A stretch of DNA of 61,818 nt, taken from positions 1 through 61,818 of the forward strand of contig JAJVIO010000029.1 in assembly GCA_022071975.1 (NCBI GenBank). Direction: 5' to 3'. Each line of letters starts with the position of its first letter. Positions within the stretch are counted from its first letter, which is position 1. This DNA is from Planctomycetota bacterium (lineage in GTDB: Bacteria > Planctomycetota > UBA8742 > UBA2392). The position numbers and the translations under genes are program-made. The notes below the pieces were generated by a model. The model was not told where the DNA came from, ran no database searches, and was given only the letters and a program-made list of their open reading frames with translations. This document shows positions 26,889-34,883 of this stretch, in pieces.

Positions 26889-28547
26889 TTACTCGCCGCC
26901 GGCTGTGGCTTGTTCGGGGTTGGTCTTGTTGTCCAGGTCGCGGGCCTTGGTGATCAGGGTTGCTAAATCCAGCACCTCGGTTTCGTCCGTTTCAGCGATC
27001 AGCTTTTTCACATCTTCAAGCAGCGCGTCGTAGCTGGCGCCCTTGGCCCAGTAGCTCTTGCGCAGCATTTCGCCGAACTCGGCCACGTTGCCGGCCAGGC
27101 GCAGGCCCTTGGGCGCTTCGGCCCAGCTGCGGGCGATCTCGCTCGTGCTAAGCTCGCGGTTGATCTCGAAGAACTCGTCGCGCTCGTCGTGCTTGTAGCG
27201 GATGGTCGCCGTGCCCACGGGGCCGTTGGCGTTTTCGTACAGCTTGATCTCGTACAGGGCCGTCACGCTGTGGCCGCTGCCGACTTCGCCGCCGTCCACG
27301 GCGTCGTTGCGGAAGTCTTCATCCTTCACGTCGCGGTTTTCGTAGCCCAGCAGGCGCCAGGATTTCACCACCTCGGGATTGAACTCGACCTGGACCTTGG
27401 TGTCGCGGGCAACCACTTGCAGCGTGCCCGTCAGGTTATCCACGAACACGCGCTTGGCCTCATCCAGCGTGTCCACGTAGGCGTAGTGGCCGTCGCCCTT
27501 GTCGCCGAGCTGTTCCATCAGGTGGTCATTGTAGTTGTTCATGCCGAAACCGATGGTGCTGAGCTGGATGCCCTTGCGGCGCTGCGACTCCACCAGTTTC
27601 AGGATGCCCTCCGGGCCGGTCTCGCCCACGTTGGCGACGCCGTCTGAACACAAAATCACGCGGTTGATGCTGCCCTCGCGGAAGGCCTCCTCGGCCATGT
27701 CGTAGCCGATGCGGATGCCTTCCTCCGCGTTGGTGCTGCCGTCCGGGTTGAGTCGATTCAGCGCCGACACAATCTCCTCGGCGTCGTTGGTGTGGCCCAG
27801 CACCTTACGGCCGTTGCTGCCGTACACCGCGATGCCCACGTAATCGTCGCGGCGCAGCTGCTTGACCAGCATCTTGAGCGCGGACTTGACGTGGTTGAGG
27901 CGGCCGTCGATGTCCATGCTGCCGCTGACGTCGATCACGAAGGTGAGCACGGCCGGCTTGCGCTGATCGGGGTCAATGCGTTTGGCCTGCATGCCGACGC
28001 GCAGCAGGTACGCGTTCTTGAGGTCAACGCCGTAGCGCGAGGGGGCGGCGTCCATGGTGATGGCGAAGGTGTCCTCGTAGGGCGCTTCGTAGCCGTAGTC
28101 GAAGTAGTTGACGAACTCCTCGACGCGCGCGAAGCCCTGGGGCGGAAGCTGGCCGTTGTTCAGGTAGCCGCGGCACTTGGTGTAGGCGCCGGTGTCGGTG
28201 TCCACGGCGAAGGTGGAAAGGCGGTCGTCTTCGCAATCAATGAACGGGTTGGTGTCGTACTTTTCCCAGAATTCGTCGTAGGGCTGGCCCTCGCGGGGTG
28301 CACCGTCAGGTTCGGTTTCGCCGTAGTCGTCGTAGGCGAACCCGCCGAGGTTGGTTTTCCCGTCGGACCTCTGCCCGCCCAAAGATTGATCGAACAGGCT
28401 CTCGATTCTGGCCTGTTCCGCAGTCAATGCTCCGCCGCACGCGCCGCCGCTTGATTCATGGGCTGCGCCCGAGCAGGCCGCCAGGAAAACCAAGCCGCCA
28501 ATGGCTGCCAGCGTGAGCATGGCCGGGAGGTTTGATTTCGTTTTCAT
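26889..28547 (-). CDS. VWA-domain lipoprotein (YfbK-like)
   Basis: This 552-residue lipoprotein has signal MKTKSNLPAMLTLAAIGGLV and lipobox LAAC (Cys25). An N-terminal domain (~80-160) contains DDRLSTFAVDTDTGAYT and RVEEFVNYFDYGY. The VWA domain (~190-375) has the MIDAS motif DVSGSM (~205), a conserved Thr/Ser region and CSDGVANVG. The C-terminal ~150 residues match the DUF3520-type domain usual in YfbK proteins. It probably binds metal-dependent partners in the periplasm or at the outer membrane. It is the last gene after a sigma factor and a membrane VWA protein on the same strand, with cluster B hairpins between the two VWA genes. Confidence 0.85.
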   Translation of the reverse strand: MKTKSNLPAMLTLAAIGGLVFLAACSGAAHESSGGACGGALTAEQARIESLFDQSLGGQRSDGKTNLGGFAYDDYGETEPDGAPREGQPYDEFWEKYDTNPFIDCEDDRLSTFAVDTDTGAYTKCRGYLNNGQLPPQGFARVEEFVNYFDYGYEAPYEDTFAITMDAAPSRYGVDLKNAYLLRVGMQAKRIDPDQRKPAVLTFVIDVSGSMDIDGRLNHVKSALKMLVKQLRRDDYVGIAVYGSNGRKVLGHTNDAEEIVSALNRLNPDGSTNAEEGIRIGYDMAEEAFREGSINRVILCSDGVANVGETGPEGILKLVESQRRKGIQLSTIGFGMNNYNDHLMEQLGDKGDGHYAYVDTLDEAKRVFVDNLTGTLQVVARDTKVQVEFNPEVVKSWRLLGYENRDVKDEDFRNDAVDGGEVGSGHSVTALYEIKLYENANGPVGTATIRYKHDERDEFFEINRELSTSEIARSWAEAPKGLRLAGNVAEFGEMLRKSYWAKGASYDALLEDVKKLIAETDETEVLDLATLITKARDLDNKTNPEQATAGGE

Positions 28548-28582
28548 CTGCTGCCCTTTCCTTCAGGGGTGGTTGTTCGTGT

Positions 28583-28671
28583 TGCGGGCGCCTCGCCCGC
28601 ACGTGTCGTGGGCGCCTCGCCCACGACTGCGGCCGGGGCGGCCGCAACACATTGCGGGCGGGGCGCCCGCA
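28583..28671. repeat. Cluster B of four perfect small hairpins
   Basis: TGCGGGCG-CCT-CGCCCGCA (28583-28601), GTCGTGGGCG-CCT-CGCCCACGAC (28605-28627), TGCGGCCG-GGG-CGGCCGCA (28628-28646) and TGCGGGCG-GGG-CGCCCGCA (28653-28671). The first and last have the same stem. Loops are again CCT, CCT, GGG, GGG. The cluster lies between the two VWA genes. Confidence 0.88.
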
Positions 28672-28675
28672 TCAC

Positions 28676-30490
28676 TTACTTCATCTCTTTCGCCTTCCGT
28701 ACCAGTTCGATCAGTTCATCCACCTTGTCGTTGCGGAATTCCTGTTGCAGGTTGCGCAGGTCTTCGAGCACCGCATCGAGGTTGCCGTTTTTCGCGTAGA
28801 AGCCCTTGCCCAGAATCTCCGCGAACTCCGCCACGTTGCCCGCCAGCCTCAAACCTTTGTCGGCCGACTCCCAGTTGCTTGCGACCTGGGTGGTGAAGAC
28901 CTCCTGGCTGATTTCCAGGGCCTCGTAGCGCTCGTCTTCCTTGTAGCGGATGGTGGCGTAGCCGATCGGCCCGCTGCGGCCTTCGTACAGCTTGATCTCG
29001 TACAGGGCCGTGGCCGCGTGGCCGGCGCTGATCTCGCCGCCGTCCACCTGGTCGTTGCGGAAGTCTTCATCCTTGATGTCGCGGTTCACGTAGCCCAGCA
29101 GGCGGTAGGACTTCACCACGTCCGGGTTGAACTCGATCTGGATCTTCACGTCACGGCCGACCACTTCGAGGGCGCCGGTCAGGTTATCGACGAAGATGCG
29201 TTTGGCCTCGTCGATGCTGTCCACGTAGGCGTAGTGGCCGTCGCCCTTGTCGCCGAGCCGCTCCATGAGCGTGTCGTTGTAGTTGCCCATGCCGAAGCCC
29301 AGCGTGCTGAGGGTGATGCCCTTGCGCCGGTGCTCGATCACGGTGTTCAGGATGCCCTCGGCCTGTGTGGCGCCGACGTTGGCCACGCCGTCTGAACAGA
29401 GAATCACGCGGTTGGTCCAGCCTTCTTTGTAGGCGGCGGTGGCCATCTGGTAGCCGACCTTCAGGCCCTCTTCGGCGTTGGTGCTGCCCTCGGTGCTGAG
29501 CCTGTCGATGGATGCCAGGATTTCGTCCTTCTGCCAGGCGTCTTTGTAATCCATGTACTGGTAGCCGCGGCTGCCGAACACGGCGATGCCGACCTTGTCG
29601 CCCTCGCGCAGCTGCTCAACCAGCAGTTTCAGGCCGCGCTGGACCAGGCCGAGGCGCGCTTCGCCGCTCATGCTGCCGCTGACGTCGATCACGAAGGTGA
29701 GCACGGCCGGCTTGCGATCGGCGGCCGGAACCTCGCGGGCCTGCACACCGACGCGCAGCAGGTAGCAGTTGGTCAGGTCGGCGCCGTAGCGCGAGGGTGC
29801 GGCGTCCATGGTGATGGAGAAGGGGTCGATGGCGGGCTTGATGTAGCCGTAGTCGAAGTAGTTGACGAATTCTTCGACGCGCACGGCCTCAGCGGGGGGC
29901 AGGTTGCCGTCGTTCAGGTAGCCACGCACGATGGTGTAAGAGCCGGTGTCGTGCTCAAGGCCGAAGGTGGAGAGGCGGTCGTCCTCGGTGTCCACGAAGG
30001 GGTTGGAGCCGTCGGCCTGGAACTTCATGCCATCCGGAGTCTCGATCGGCGGTGGAGTTTCGCCTTCTGAGGGCGGAATGGGCGAGGGTGGTGGCGGCGG
30101 TTCCAAAACCGTTCGCACGCCACCTGTGGGCCGATCTACTTGCCCACCAGCGTTGTCTTCGAATCCGAAGGTGATATCAGCCAGTCCGGCTGCGCCTGCC
30201 GAGTTGCTAGCGTGCTTGGCGCTGGTTTCTGGCGTCGCTGCTTCTTCCACGCCGCCCATGGTTGCGAACGAAGCCAGCGCGCCGATGCCGATTACCAGTA
30301 CGATTGCTGCAGCCGCGGCCAGGCCTGGGCCCCAGGCACGCCATGCGGGGCGGGGCCCGGCCACGGGCTGCTTAGGGAGGGCGGCCTCGGCGCCGGCCTT
30401 GGCCAGCGTCTGGGCGATGAGGTCGGGCGGGGTCTTGCCGCCAAGGGCTTCTTCCAGCGCCGCCTCGAGGATGGGGTCATGGTCTTTCAT
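28676..30490 (-). CDS. Membrane VWA protein with cytoplasmic anti-sigma-like N-terminus
   Basis: This is a 604-residue protein. The N-terminal ~50 residues (MKDHDPILEAALEEALGGKT, PPDLIAQTLAKA) are cytoplasmic and resemble short sigma-binding tails. A membrane helix spans ~55-77 (GLAAAAAIVLVIGIGALASF), then a Pro-rich linker. The extracytoplasmic part repeats the layout of the lipoprotein at 26889: DDRLSTFGLEHDTGSYT, a VWA domain with DVSGSM near 267 and CSDGVANVG, and the DUF3520-like end. It starts 63 bases after the sigma gene stop, so it is the probable anti-sigma partner carrying its own periplasmic sensor. The fusion logic is inference. Confidence 0.8.
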   Translation of the reverse strand: MKDHDPILEAALEEALGGKTPPDLIAQTLAKAGAEAALPKQPVAGPRPAWRAWGPGLAAAAAIVLVIGIGALASFATMGGVEEAATPETSAKHASNSAGAAGLADITFGFEDNAGGQVDRPTGGVRTVLEPPPPPSPIPPSEGETPPPIETPDGMKFQADGSNPFVDTEDDRLSTFGLEHDTGSYTIVRGYLNDGNLPPAEAVRVEEFVNYFDYGYIKPAIDPFSITMDAAPSRYGADLTNCYLLRVGVQAREVPAADRKPAVLTFVIDVSGSMSGEARLGLVQRGLKLLVEQLREGDKVGIAVFGSRGYQYMDYKDAWQKDEILASIDRLSTEGSTNAEEGLKVGYQMATAAYKEGWTNRVILCSDGVANVGATQAEGILNTVIEHRRKGITLSTLGFGMGNYNDTLMERLGDKGDGHYAYVDSIDEAKRIFVDNLTGALEVVGRDVKIQIEFNPDVVKSYRLLGYVNRDIKDEDFRNDQVDGGEISAGHAATALYEIKLYEGRSGPIGYATIRYKEDERYEALEISQEVFTTQVASNWESADKGLRLAGNVAEFAEILGKGFYAKNGNLDAVLEDLRNLQQEFRNDKVDELIELVRKAKEMK

Positions 30491-30523
30491 TGTTCGTTTC
30501 CCTGGAGATGGGTTCGCGCGCCT

Positions 30524-30557
30524 ACCCGTCGCTTGCGCTCCGGGCTCCTGTTTTCAG
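30524..30557. repeat. 34-bp hairpin repeat at the sigma gene stop (right copy)
   Basis: Inverse copy of 26481-26514 with one mismatch. It contains the stop codon of the sigma gene (30554-30556 on the minus strand). The two copies point toward each other and enclose a small ORF and both VWA genes. Confidence 0.75.
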
Positions 30558-31078
30558 GTGTCGCCGCCCACCCTGATCTCCATGCACTTGCGAAGGCGTG
30601 CCTTGGTCCTTCGTAAGAGTGTCTTTACTCCGTCGTCGGTCATGCCCAGTGTTTCAGCAATCTCGACGCGTTGCTTGCCTTGCTGGTATTGCAGGTCCAG
30701 CGCTTGCTTCGGCTTGTCCTCGAGCTGCTTGAGGCACTCCTTCAGTGCCGCCGCCAGGGCCGCGCCGTCTTCTTCCCCTACCAGCTCTGTCCACTCGGCC
30801 TCGACCTGTTCCAGCTCGGCTACCGCCACTTCACGGCCGTCGCGCCTGCGTGCCTTCAAGAACAGGTTCTTGGCCACGATGCGCAGGTAGGCGATGGTCT
30901 GGCCGCGGCTGCGCTGCTCAAACGGCTTACGGTACACGGCGAGAAACGTCTCCTGCGTGATGTCGTCGGCCAGGTTGGGCTCGGCCCCGAGCGCGCGCAG
31001 GTAGCGCCACACGCCCGCCTGGTGCTCGCGCATCAGGGCTGCCAGGTCGATCCCGTGTTCGGCCGTCGTCATCGGCAT
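30554..31078 (-). CDS. ECF-family RNA polymerase sigma factor
   Basis: This 174-residue protein starts at ATG 31078 (or 31072). Region 2 reads VWRYLRALGAEPNLADDITQETFLAVY. The region 4 HTH is KQRVEIAETLGMTDDGVKTLLRRTKARL. It is clearly paralogous to the sigma factor at 15875. It heads an operon with the membrane VWA protein and the VWA lipoprotein, so it probably controls envelope functions sensed by those proteins. It may also control its own operon. No promoter consensus could be drawn from one site. Confidence 0.9.
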   Translation of the reverse strand: MPMTTAEHGIDLAALMREHQAGVWRYLRALGAEPNLADDITQETFLAVYRKPFEQRSRGQTIAYLRIVAKNLFLKARRRDGREVAVAELEQVEAEWTELVGEEDGAALAAALKECLKQLEDKPKQALDLQYQQGKQRVEIAETLGMTDDGVKTLLRRTKARLRKCMEIRVGGDT

Positions 31079-31139
31079 CGATCATAGAGTCCGGCGGGTG
31101 CGGGGAAGGGTTCAAGATTTCTGCAAATGGTCGTTTGTC

Positions 31140-31308
31140 AGGCGCAGATGGCAGGGGCGTGGGGCGTTTGGCGTGAGGCGTGGGCAACTGCAAAGGCTTT
31201 GGCTCACGCCTCACGCCGCACGCCAAAGGGAACCGGCCGGCTTGACCCCGAGCACTTTCTAATGGGGTCAGGCACCGCAACTGCGGGGAGCCTGACCCCA
31301 TTAGAAAG
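31140..31308. repeat. Two long inverted repeats upstream of the sigma operon
   Basis: First, GGCGTGAGGCGTGGG-type tandem words at ~31158-31190 pair with CTCACGCCTCACGCC-type words at ~31201-31226. Second, a perfect 19-base arm CTTTCTAATGGGGTCAGGC (31255-31273) pairs with 31290-31308. The word TGACCCCATT also occurs at about 15838. The last four bases of the second arm also belong to the terminator at 31305. Confidence 0.75.
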
Positions 31309-31332
31309 GGGCCCGGTTTCCCGGGCCCCTTT
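31305..31332 (-). terminator. Rho-independent terminator of the 31352 lipoprotein gene
   Basis: AAAGGGGCCCGG (31305-31316) and CCGGGCCCCTTT (31321-31332) pair perfectly over 12 bases with a 4-base loop. The minus-strand 3' side continues TTTCTAAT. It is located 20 bases after the stop of the minus-strand gene. Confidence 0.75.
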
Positions 31333-31351
31333 GGTGTTGGCTGTGGCTGGC

Positions 31352-32962
31352 TTAGTTGACCTTTACGCTGACCAGGCGCTCGGTGGTCTTGATGCCGTAG
31401 AAGCCCCACTGGGCCCACCAGCCGCTTGCCGGGCGGCACATCGGCGCAATGTAGCGCGCCTGGGTGTTGCCGGTGGCGACCGCGGTGATGGAGTCGGTGC
31501 TGGGGGTGTAGCTGGCGACGCCGCTTGAGGTAAAGCCGACGCCCTCGTAGCCGCCCACGGGCTGGCCGACGTTGATGCCGATCCAGTTGAAGAAGCTGTT
31601 GATCGCGCTGTAGGGCAGGTTCAGCAGGTTGGCCACGATGCCCGCGACGTCAAAGCGGTACTGGGCGAGGTCAAGGCTGAAGTTGGGAATCGACAGCACG
31701 GTGAAGCTCTGGCCCGGCACCACGCTGGTCGAGATGTAGCCCTTCTGGGTCAGCCAGCTGGTGATCCAGCCCGGCACCAGCGCCGCAACCTGCTGCACGT
31801 AGCTGGCGTACGGGGCCAGCACCTGGCTCTGGCTCATGCGGGTGGTCACCCACGACGCGGCCTGGCTGACGTAGGTCGAAATGGTGGTGGTGAACAGCTG
31901 CTGGTTGAACGCGGCCTCGGTCTCGAAACGGCCGAGCGCGTTGACCGCGCTGCTCTGGCCGACGTTGAGGTAATAGCCGGCGGTCAGCGAGGTGATGCGC
32001 ACCAGGTCGCAGGGGATCATGGTGTTGATCAGCTCGTGGGCGGGCTGCAGGCTGGCGGACAGGCCGGTGGCCCAGCTTGCGACGCCCTGGGCCCAGCTGC
32101 CGATGAAGGGCCAGCCGGAAACCTGGTTCATGATGTAGGCCAGCAGGTTCAGCGCGCCGCGCACCTCACCGATCAGCAGGCTGGCGAAGTCGGCCTTCAG
32201 CAGGGCGGATTCGATCAGCGAATTCCACACGCTGTGCAGGGGACTCTGCTGGCTGCCGGTGGCGGCCAGGGAGACGCCGCCCGCGTCGGCCAGGAACTGC
32301 AGGTAGCCGCTGTTGTCCAGCAGCTGCTGCAGCATGGCCATCTCGCCGGTGTCCAGGTTGGCGTTGAAGATGCCGACGCTGCCCAGGATGTCCACCTGCT
32401 GGTTCAGCGCGTTGCGGGCCACGGCGGCGTCCGCCACGGGCATCAGGCCTTCCTGCTCAAGGGTATCCACGCACTCCACGGCCAGCTCGGCCAGGCGCGC
32501 GAGGCCGTTGCCGACCGCCGCGTCAAAGGAGGCGCGGGTATAGGTCAGGTTGGAGGCAACCGCGCTCACGCCCAGGGTCTGGGGGTGGGTGTCGCGCACC
32601 ACGCCATCGATGTCAACGAGCTCGACCACCACACCGCTGGTCACGGCCTCGGGCATCGGGGGCATCATCACGATGGCCGTGCCGGCCTCGCAACGGAACA
32701 CCGGCGAGCTGACGCTTTCACCGTTCAGGGTGAAGCGGACGTGGAAGCCCTCCAGGATTTCGCCCAGGCTGCCCTGCACGGGAATGGCCAGCATGTCGCC
32801 GGGCGCCGCCGTGGTTACGGGCAGGGTGTCTGAGGCAAAGGTCACGGGGGCGGGGGCCCCCGAGTCGCCACCTTCGTCGGGCTGGCAGGCCGTGGCAAAC
32901 GCGGCCAGGGCGATGGCCGCCATGACGGCAAAGCGTTTGGACAGGTCAGCAAAATTCATCAT
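31352..32962 (-). CDS. Large unknown lipoprotein
   Basis: This is a 536-residue protein. The start at 32962 (MMNFADLSKRF) is chosen for the signal peptide and AGGGAA upstream. Lipobox FATAC gives lipidated Cys26. Residues ~35-140 are an Ig-like beta domain (VTFASDTLPVTTAAPGDMLA, possibly an IPT/TIG-type fold). The rest is helical with many Ala, Ser, Trp and Gln residues, and little charge (SGWPFIGSWAQGVASWATGL). The C-terminus ends with WWAQWGFYGIKTTERLVSV. It probably lies at the inner face of the outer membrane. No family is recognised. Confidence 0.65.
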   Translation of the reverse strand: MMNFADLSKRFAVMAAIALAAFATACQPDEGGDSGAPAPVTFASDTLPVTTAAPGDMLAIPVQGSLGEILEGFHVRFTLNGESVSSPVFRCEAGTAIVMMPPMPEAVTSGVVVELVDIDGVVRDTHPQTLGVSAVASNLTYTRASFDAAVGNGLARLAELAVECVDTLEQEGLMPVADAAVARNALNQQVDILGSVGIFNANLDTGEMAMLQQLLDNSGYLQFLADAGGVSLAATGSQQSPLHSVWNSLIESALLKADFASLLIGEVRGALNLLAYIMNQVSGWPFIGSWAQGVASWATGLSASLQPAHELINTMIPCDLVRITSLTAGYYLNVGQSSAVNALGRFETEAAFNQQLFTTTISTYVSQAASWVTTRMSQSQVLAPYASYVQQVAALVPGWITSWLTQKGYISTSVVPGQSFTVLSIPNFSLDLAQYRFDVAGIVANLLNLPYSAINSFFNWIGINVGQPVGGYEGVGFTSSGVASYTPSTDSITAVATGNTQARYIAPMCRPASGWWAQWGFYGIKTTERLVSVKVN

Positions 32963-33208
32963 GATCGTAGTTCCCTTGCAGGGTCCGAGAATCGTTTCGC
33001 CCCTTCCGCAGGGGCACTCATGTCGGTGAAGGTGGAGACGGTAGAGATGGATTGTCACGTTTCAAGGTTTATTGGAGAAAAAGTTGTGACAAGACCATGA
33101 TAATAACGCTGTGCAAATAGTGCGTGCGGCTGAACCCCCATTGCTCAAACGCCTTACATACGGGACAATTAAGTTACTGGAGAGCGGGCACCTTTTGCGG
33201 AGAGTTGC

Positions 33209-33952
33209 ATGAGACTTCGCCCAGTTCCCTTGTTTCGCATCGCGCTGCTGGCTTTGCTGGCCGGCGCATGTTCCTCGCCCCAGCCACTGACAGAACGCGA
33301 AGAGCGAAGTTCTCCTCCTTATGAGGTGATCGTGCGTTCGCTGGGGCCGGCCCGCGTGTCCGATGACGGCTTTGACGCGCGCTTCGAGTTCGAGGTGATT
33401 TCGCCGATCGACCTGCAGCGCAACTCGCTGGTCCAGGAATTGCGCCAGACCATCACCTTCGAGTACGACGATGGCAGCACCCGCAAGCGCGAACTTACGC
33501 TGGTGGAGGCCTTCCGACTGCGTTTCGCCTACATGGACAGCGCGCGCCGCCACCACTATCGCATCTGGGCCGGCCAGAGCGACCGCCACTCCATGAGCGG
33601 CATGGACAGCCTGCCGGAGGAAGTCGTGGCCGTGCACATCCGGCGCGAGGTATTCGCGTATGTGGCGGACGTCAGCGGGGCCGACTTCACCGACGCCGGA
33701 TTCGCCCACCTGCCGCGCAACCAGGACGGCAGCCTGGTGTCGCGCATCCCCGAGCGCTTCAACGAACACTACCAGCGCAACCACGCCACTACCGGGCGCG
33801 TGCTGAACAGCGGCGACTCGCTGGGCCTCACGTATCGCATCGATTACCGCCTGCTGCGCAGCGGCGGCGCCAACCCGCACTTCATGGTGGACCGCGGCGG
33901 CGGCTTCGGCCGCGTGGAAGCCCCGCCAGTGCTGTGGATTCCGGGAAACTGA
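33209..33952 (+). CDS. Small unknown lipoprotein
   Basis: This 247-residue protein starts at ATG 33209. The signal peptide with lipobox LAGAC gives Cys21. The rest is a mixed beta fold with charged surface (YEVIVRSLGPARVSDDGFDA; ITFEYDDGSTRKRELTLVEA). No catalytic or binding motif is seen and no family is recognised. It is divergent from the lipoprotein at 31352, with ~245 bases between that may hold both promoters, and ends at a bidirectional terminator. Confidence 0.65.
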   Translation: MRLRPVPLFRIALLALLAGACSSPQPLTEREERSSPPYEVIVRSLGPARVSDDGFDARFEFEVISPIDLQRNSLVQELRQTITFEYDDGSTRKRELTLVEAFRLRFAYMDSARRHHYRIWAGQSDRHSMSGMDSLPEEVVAVHIRREVFAYVADVSGADFTDAGFAHLPRNQDGSLVSRIPERFNEHYQRNHATTGRVLNSGDSLGLTYRIDYRLLRSGGANPHFMVDRGGGFGRVEAPPVLWIPGN

Positions 33953-33957
33953 ACGCA

Positions 33958-33982
33958 AACGGGCCCGCATCGCGGGCCCGTT
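33958..33982. terminator. Bidirectional terminator hairpin
   Basis: AACGGGCCCGC (33958-33968) pairs perfectly with GCGGGCCCGTT (33972-33982), loop ATC. It lies between the convergent lipoprotein and receiver-PilZ genes. Confidence 0.75.
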
Positions 33983-33998
33983 GAACTCATCGCTTCGC

Positions 33999-34712
33999 TT
34001 ACGCCGCCTGGGCGTACAGGTTGCTGAGCGCGACTTCGCTCTCTTCATCCAGCGCCTCAAACGCCAGGCCGATGGTACGGCCGCTGAGGGAACGGTGGCG
34101 CTCGACGAACGCGAGCCGGGCCGTGAGCTGGATGATCTTGCCTTCCTCGACGATCAGGCTGGCGCGGGCGCCGGTCTTGCCCACTTCGTTCTCGAGGGCC
34201 TCAAGCTGTTCGGGCTCAAGCTTGGCGTCTGTGGCGTCGATTGCCACGCCGCGCTGGCTGAGGTCGATGGTGCGGGATTTCAGGCTGACGCCGGCCACTT
34301 CGAGTTCCACGGGAAGCTCGACGTGCACGCGCTGGCCGGTGCGGCGCGCGCTCTGGCGGAACATGTTCGTCAGCGCGGTCTGCACGGCGTCTTTGACGTC
34401 GCGGCCGCGGATGGGGCGATGGAACTTGCCTGCAAGCTGCACGCCCTCCAGGCGGCGCTCGTAGCCCTGGCGGGTGAGCGCGACGACGGGAAAGCCGGGC
34501 AGCATTTCGTTGGCGAAGCGGCCGACGGCGAGGTTGTCATCAACGACGGTGCCGTAGTCCATGACCAGCAGGTCGAACAGGCCGGTCGAGAGTTTCGCCT
34601 CGGCGTCCTCGCGCGTGACGGCGATGGAGACCGCATGGCCGACGCCGCGCAGCAGGCTGCGCACCAGGTAGGCGGATTCCTCGAACAGGTCGGTGATGAG
34701 CACGTTGGCCAT
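33999..34712 (-). CDS. Response-regulator receiver fused to a PilZ-like domain
   Basis: This is a 237-residue protein. The N-terminal ~120 residues follow the receiver fold: VLITDLFEESAYLVRSLL, then FDLLVMDYGTVV with the candidate phospho-Asp52, VVALTRQG and a Lys before FHRPI. The C-terminal half has the PilZ pattern (RVHVELPVELEVAG, DLSQRGVAID), usually a c-di-GMP sensor. The second PilZ motif (DxSxxG) is present as DLSQRG; the RxxxR box is weak. It probably passes a signal to motility or surface functions. No histidine kinase is adjacent. Confidence 0.75.
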   Translation of the reverse strand: MANVLITDLFEESAYLVRSLLRGVGHAVSIAVTREDAEAKLSTGLFDLLVMDYGTVVDDNLAVGRFANEMLPGFPVVALTRQGYERRLEGVQLAGKFHRPIRGRDVKDAVQTALTNMFRQSARRTGQRVHVELPVELEVAGVSLKSRTIDLSQRGVAIDATDAKLEPEQLEALENEVGKTGARASLIVEEGKIIQLTARLAFVERHRSLSGRTIGLAFEALDEESEVALSNLYAQAA

Positions 34713-34817
34713 GGTTGACTCCGGGTGTTTGTGTCGGGTGTTCGTCCCGCGTCGGCGGGACAGTCAGATAATCGGCGCAAACTGTGCGGTTCTTTGGTGT
34801 TTTTTGCGGATAGAACA

Positions 34818-34847
34818 CGGGCCCCGAACATCGGTTCGGGGCCCGTC
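34818..34847 (-). terminator. Rho-independent terminator after valS
   Basis: ACGGGCCCCGAAC (34818-34830) pairs perfectly over 13 bases with GTTCGGGGCCCGT (34835-34847), loop ATCG. It lies 37 bases past the valS stop. The stem GGGCCCCGAAC recurs at 50067-50077. Confidence 0.75.
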
Positions 34848-34883
34848 TGCTCGTGCCGGAGCGCCGGGTTTCGGCTCGCGCCG

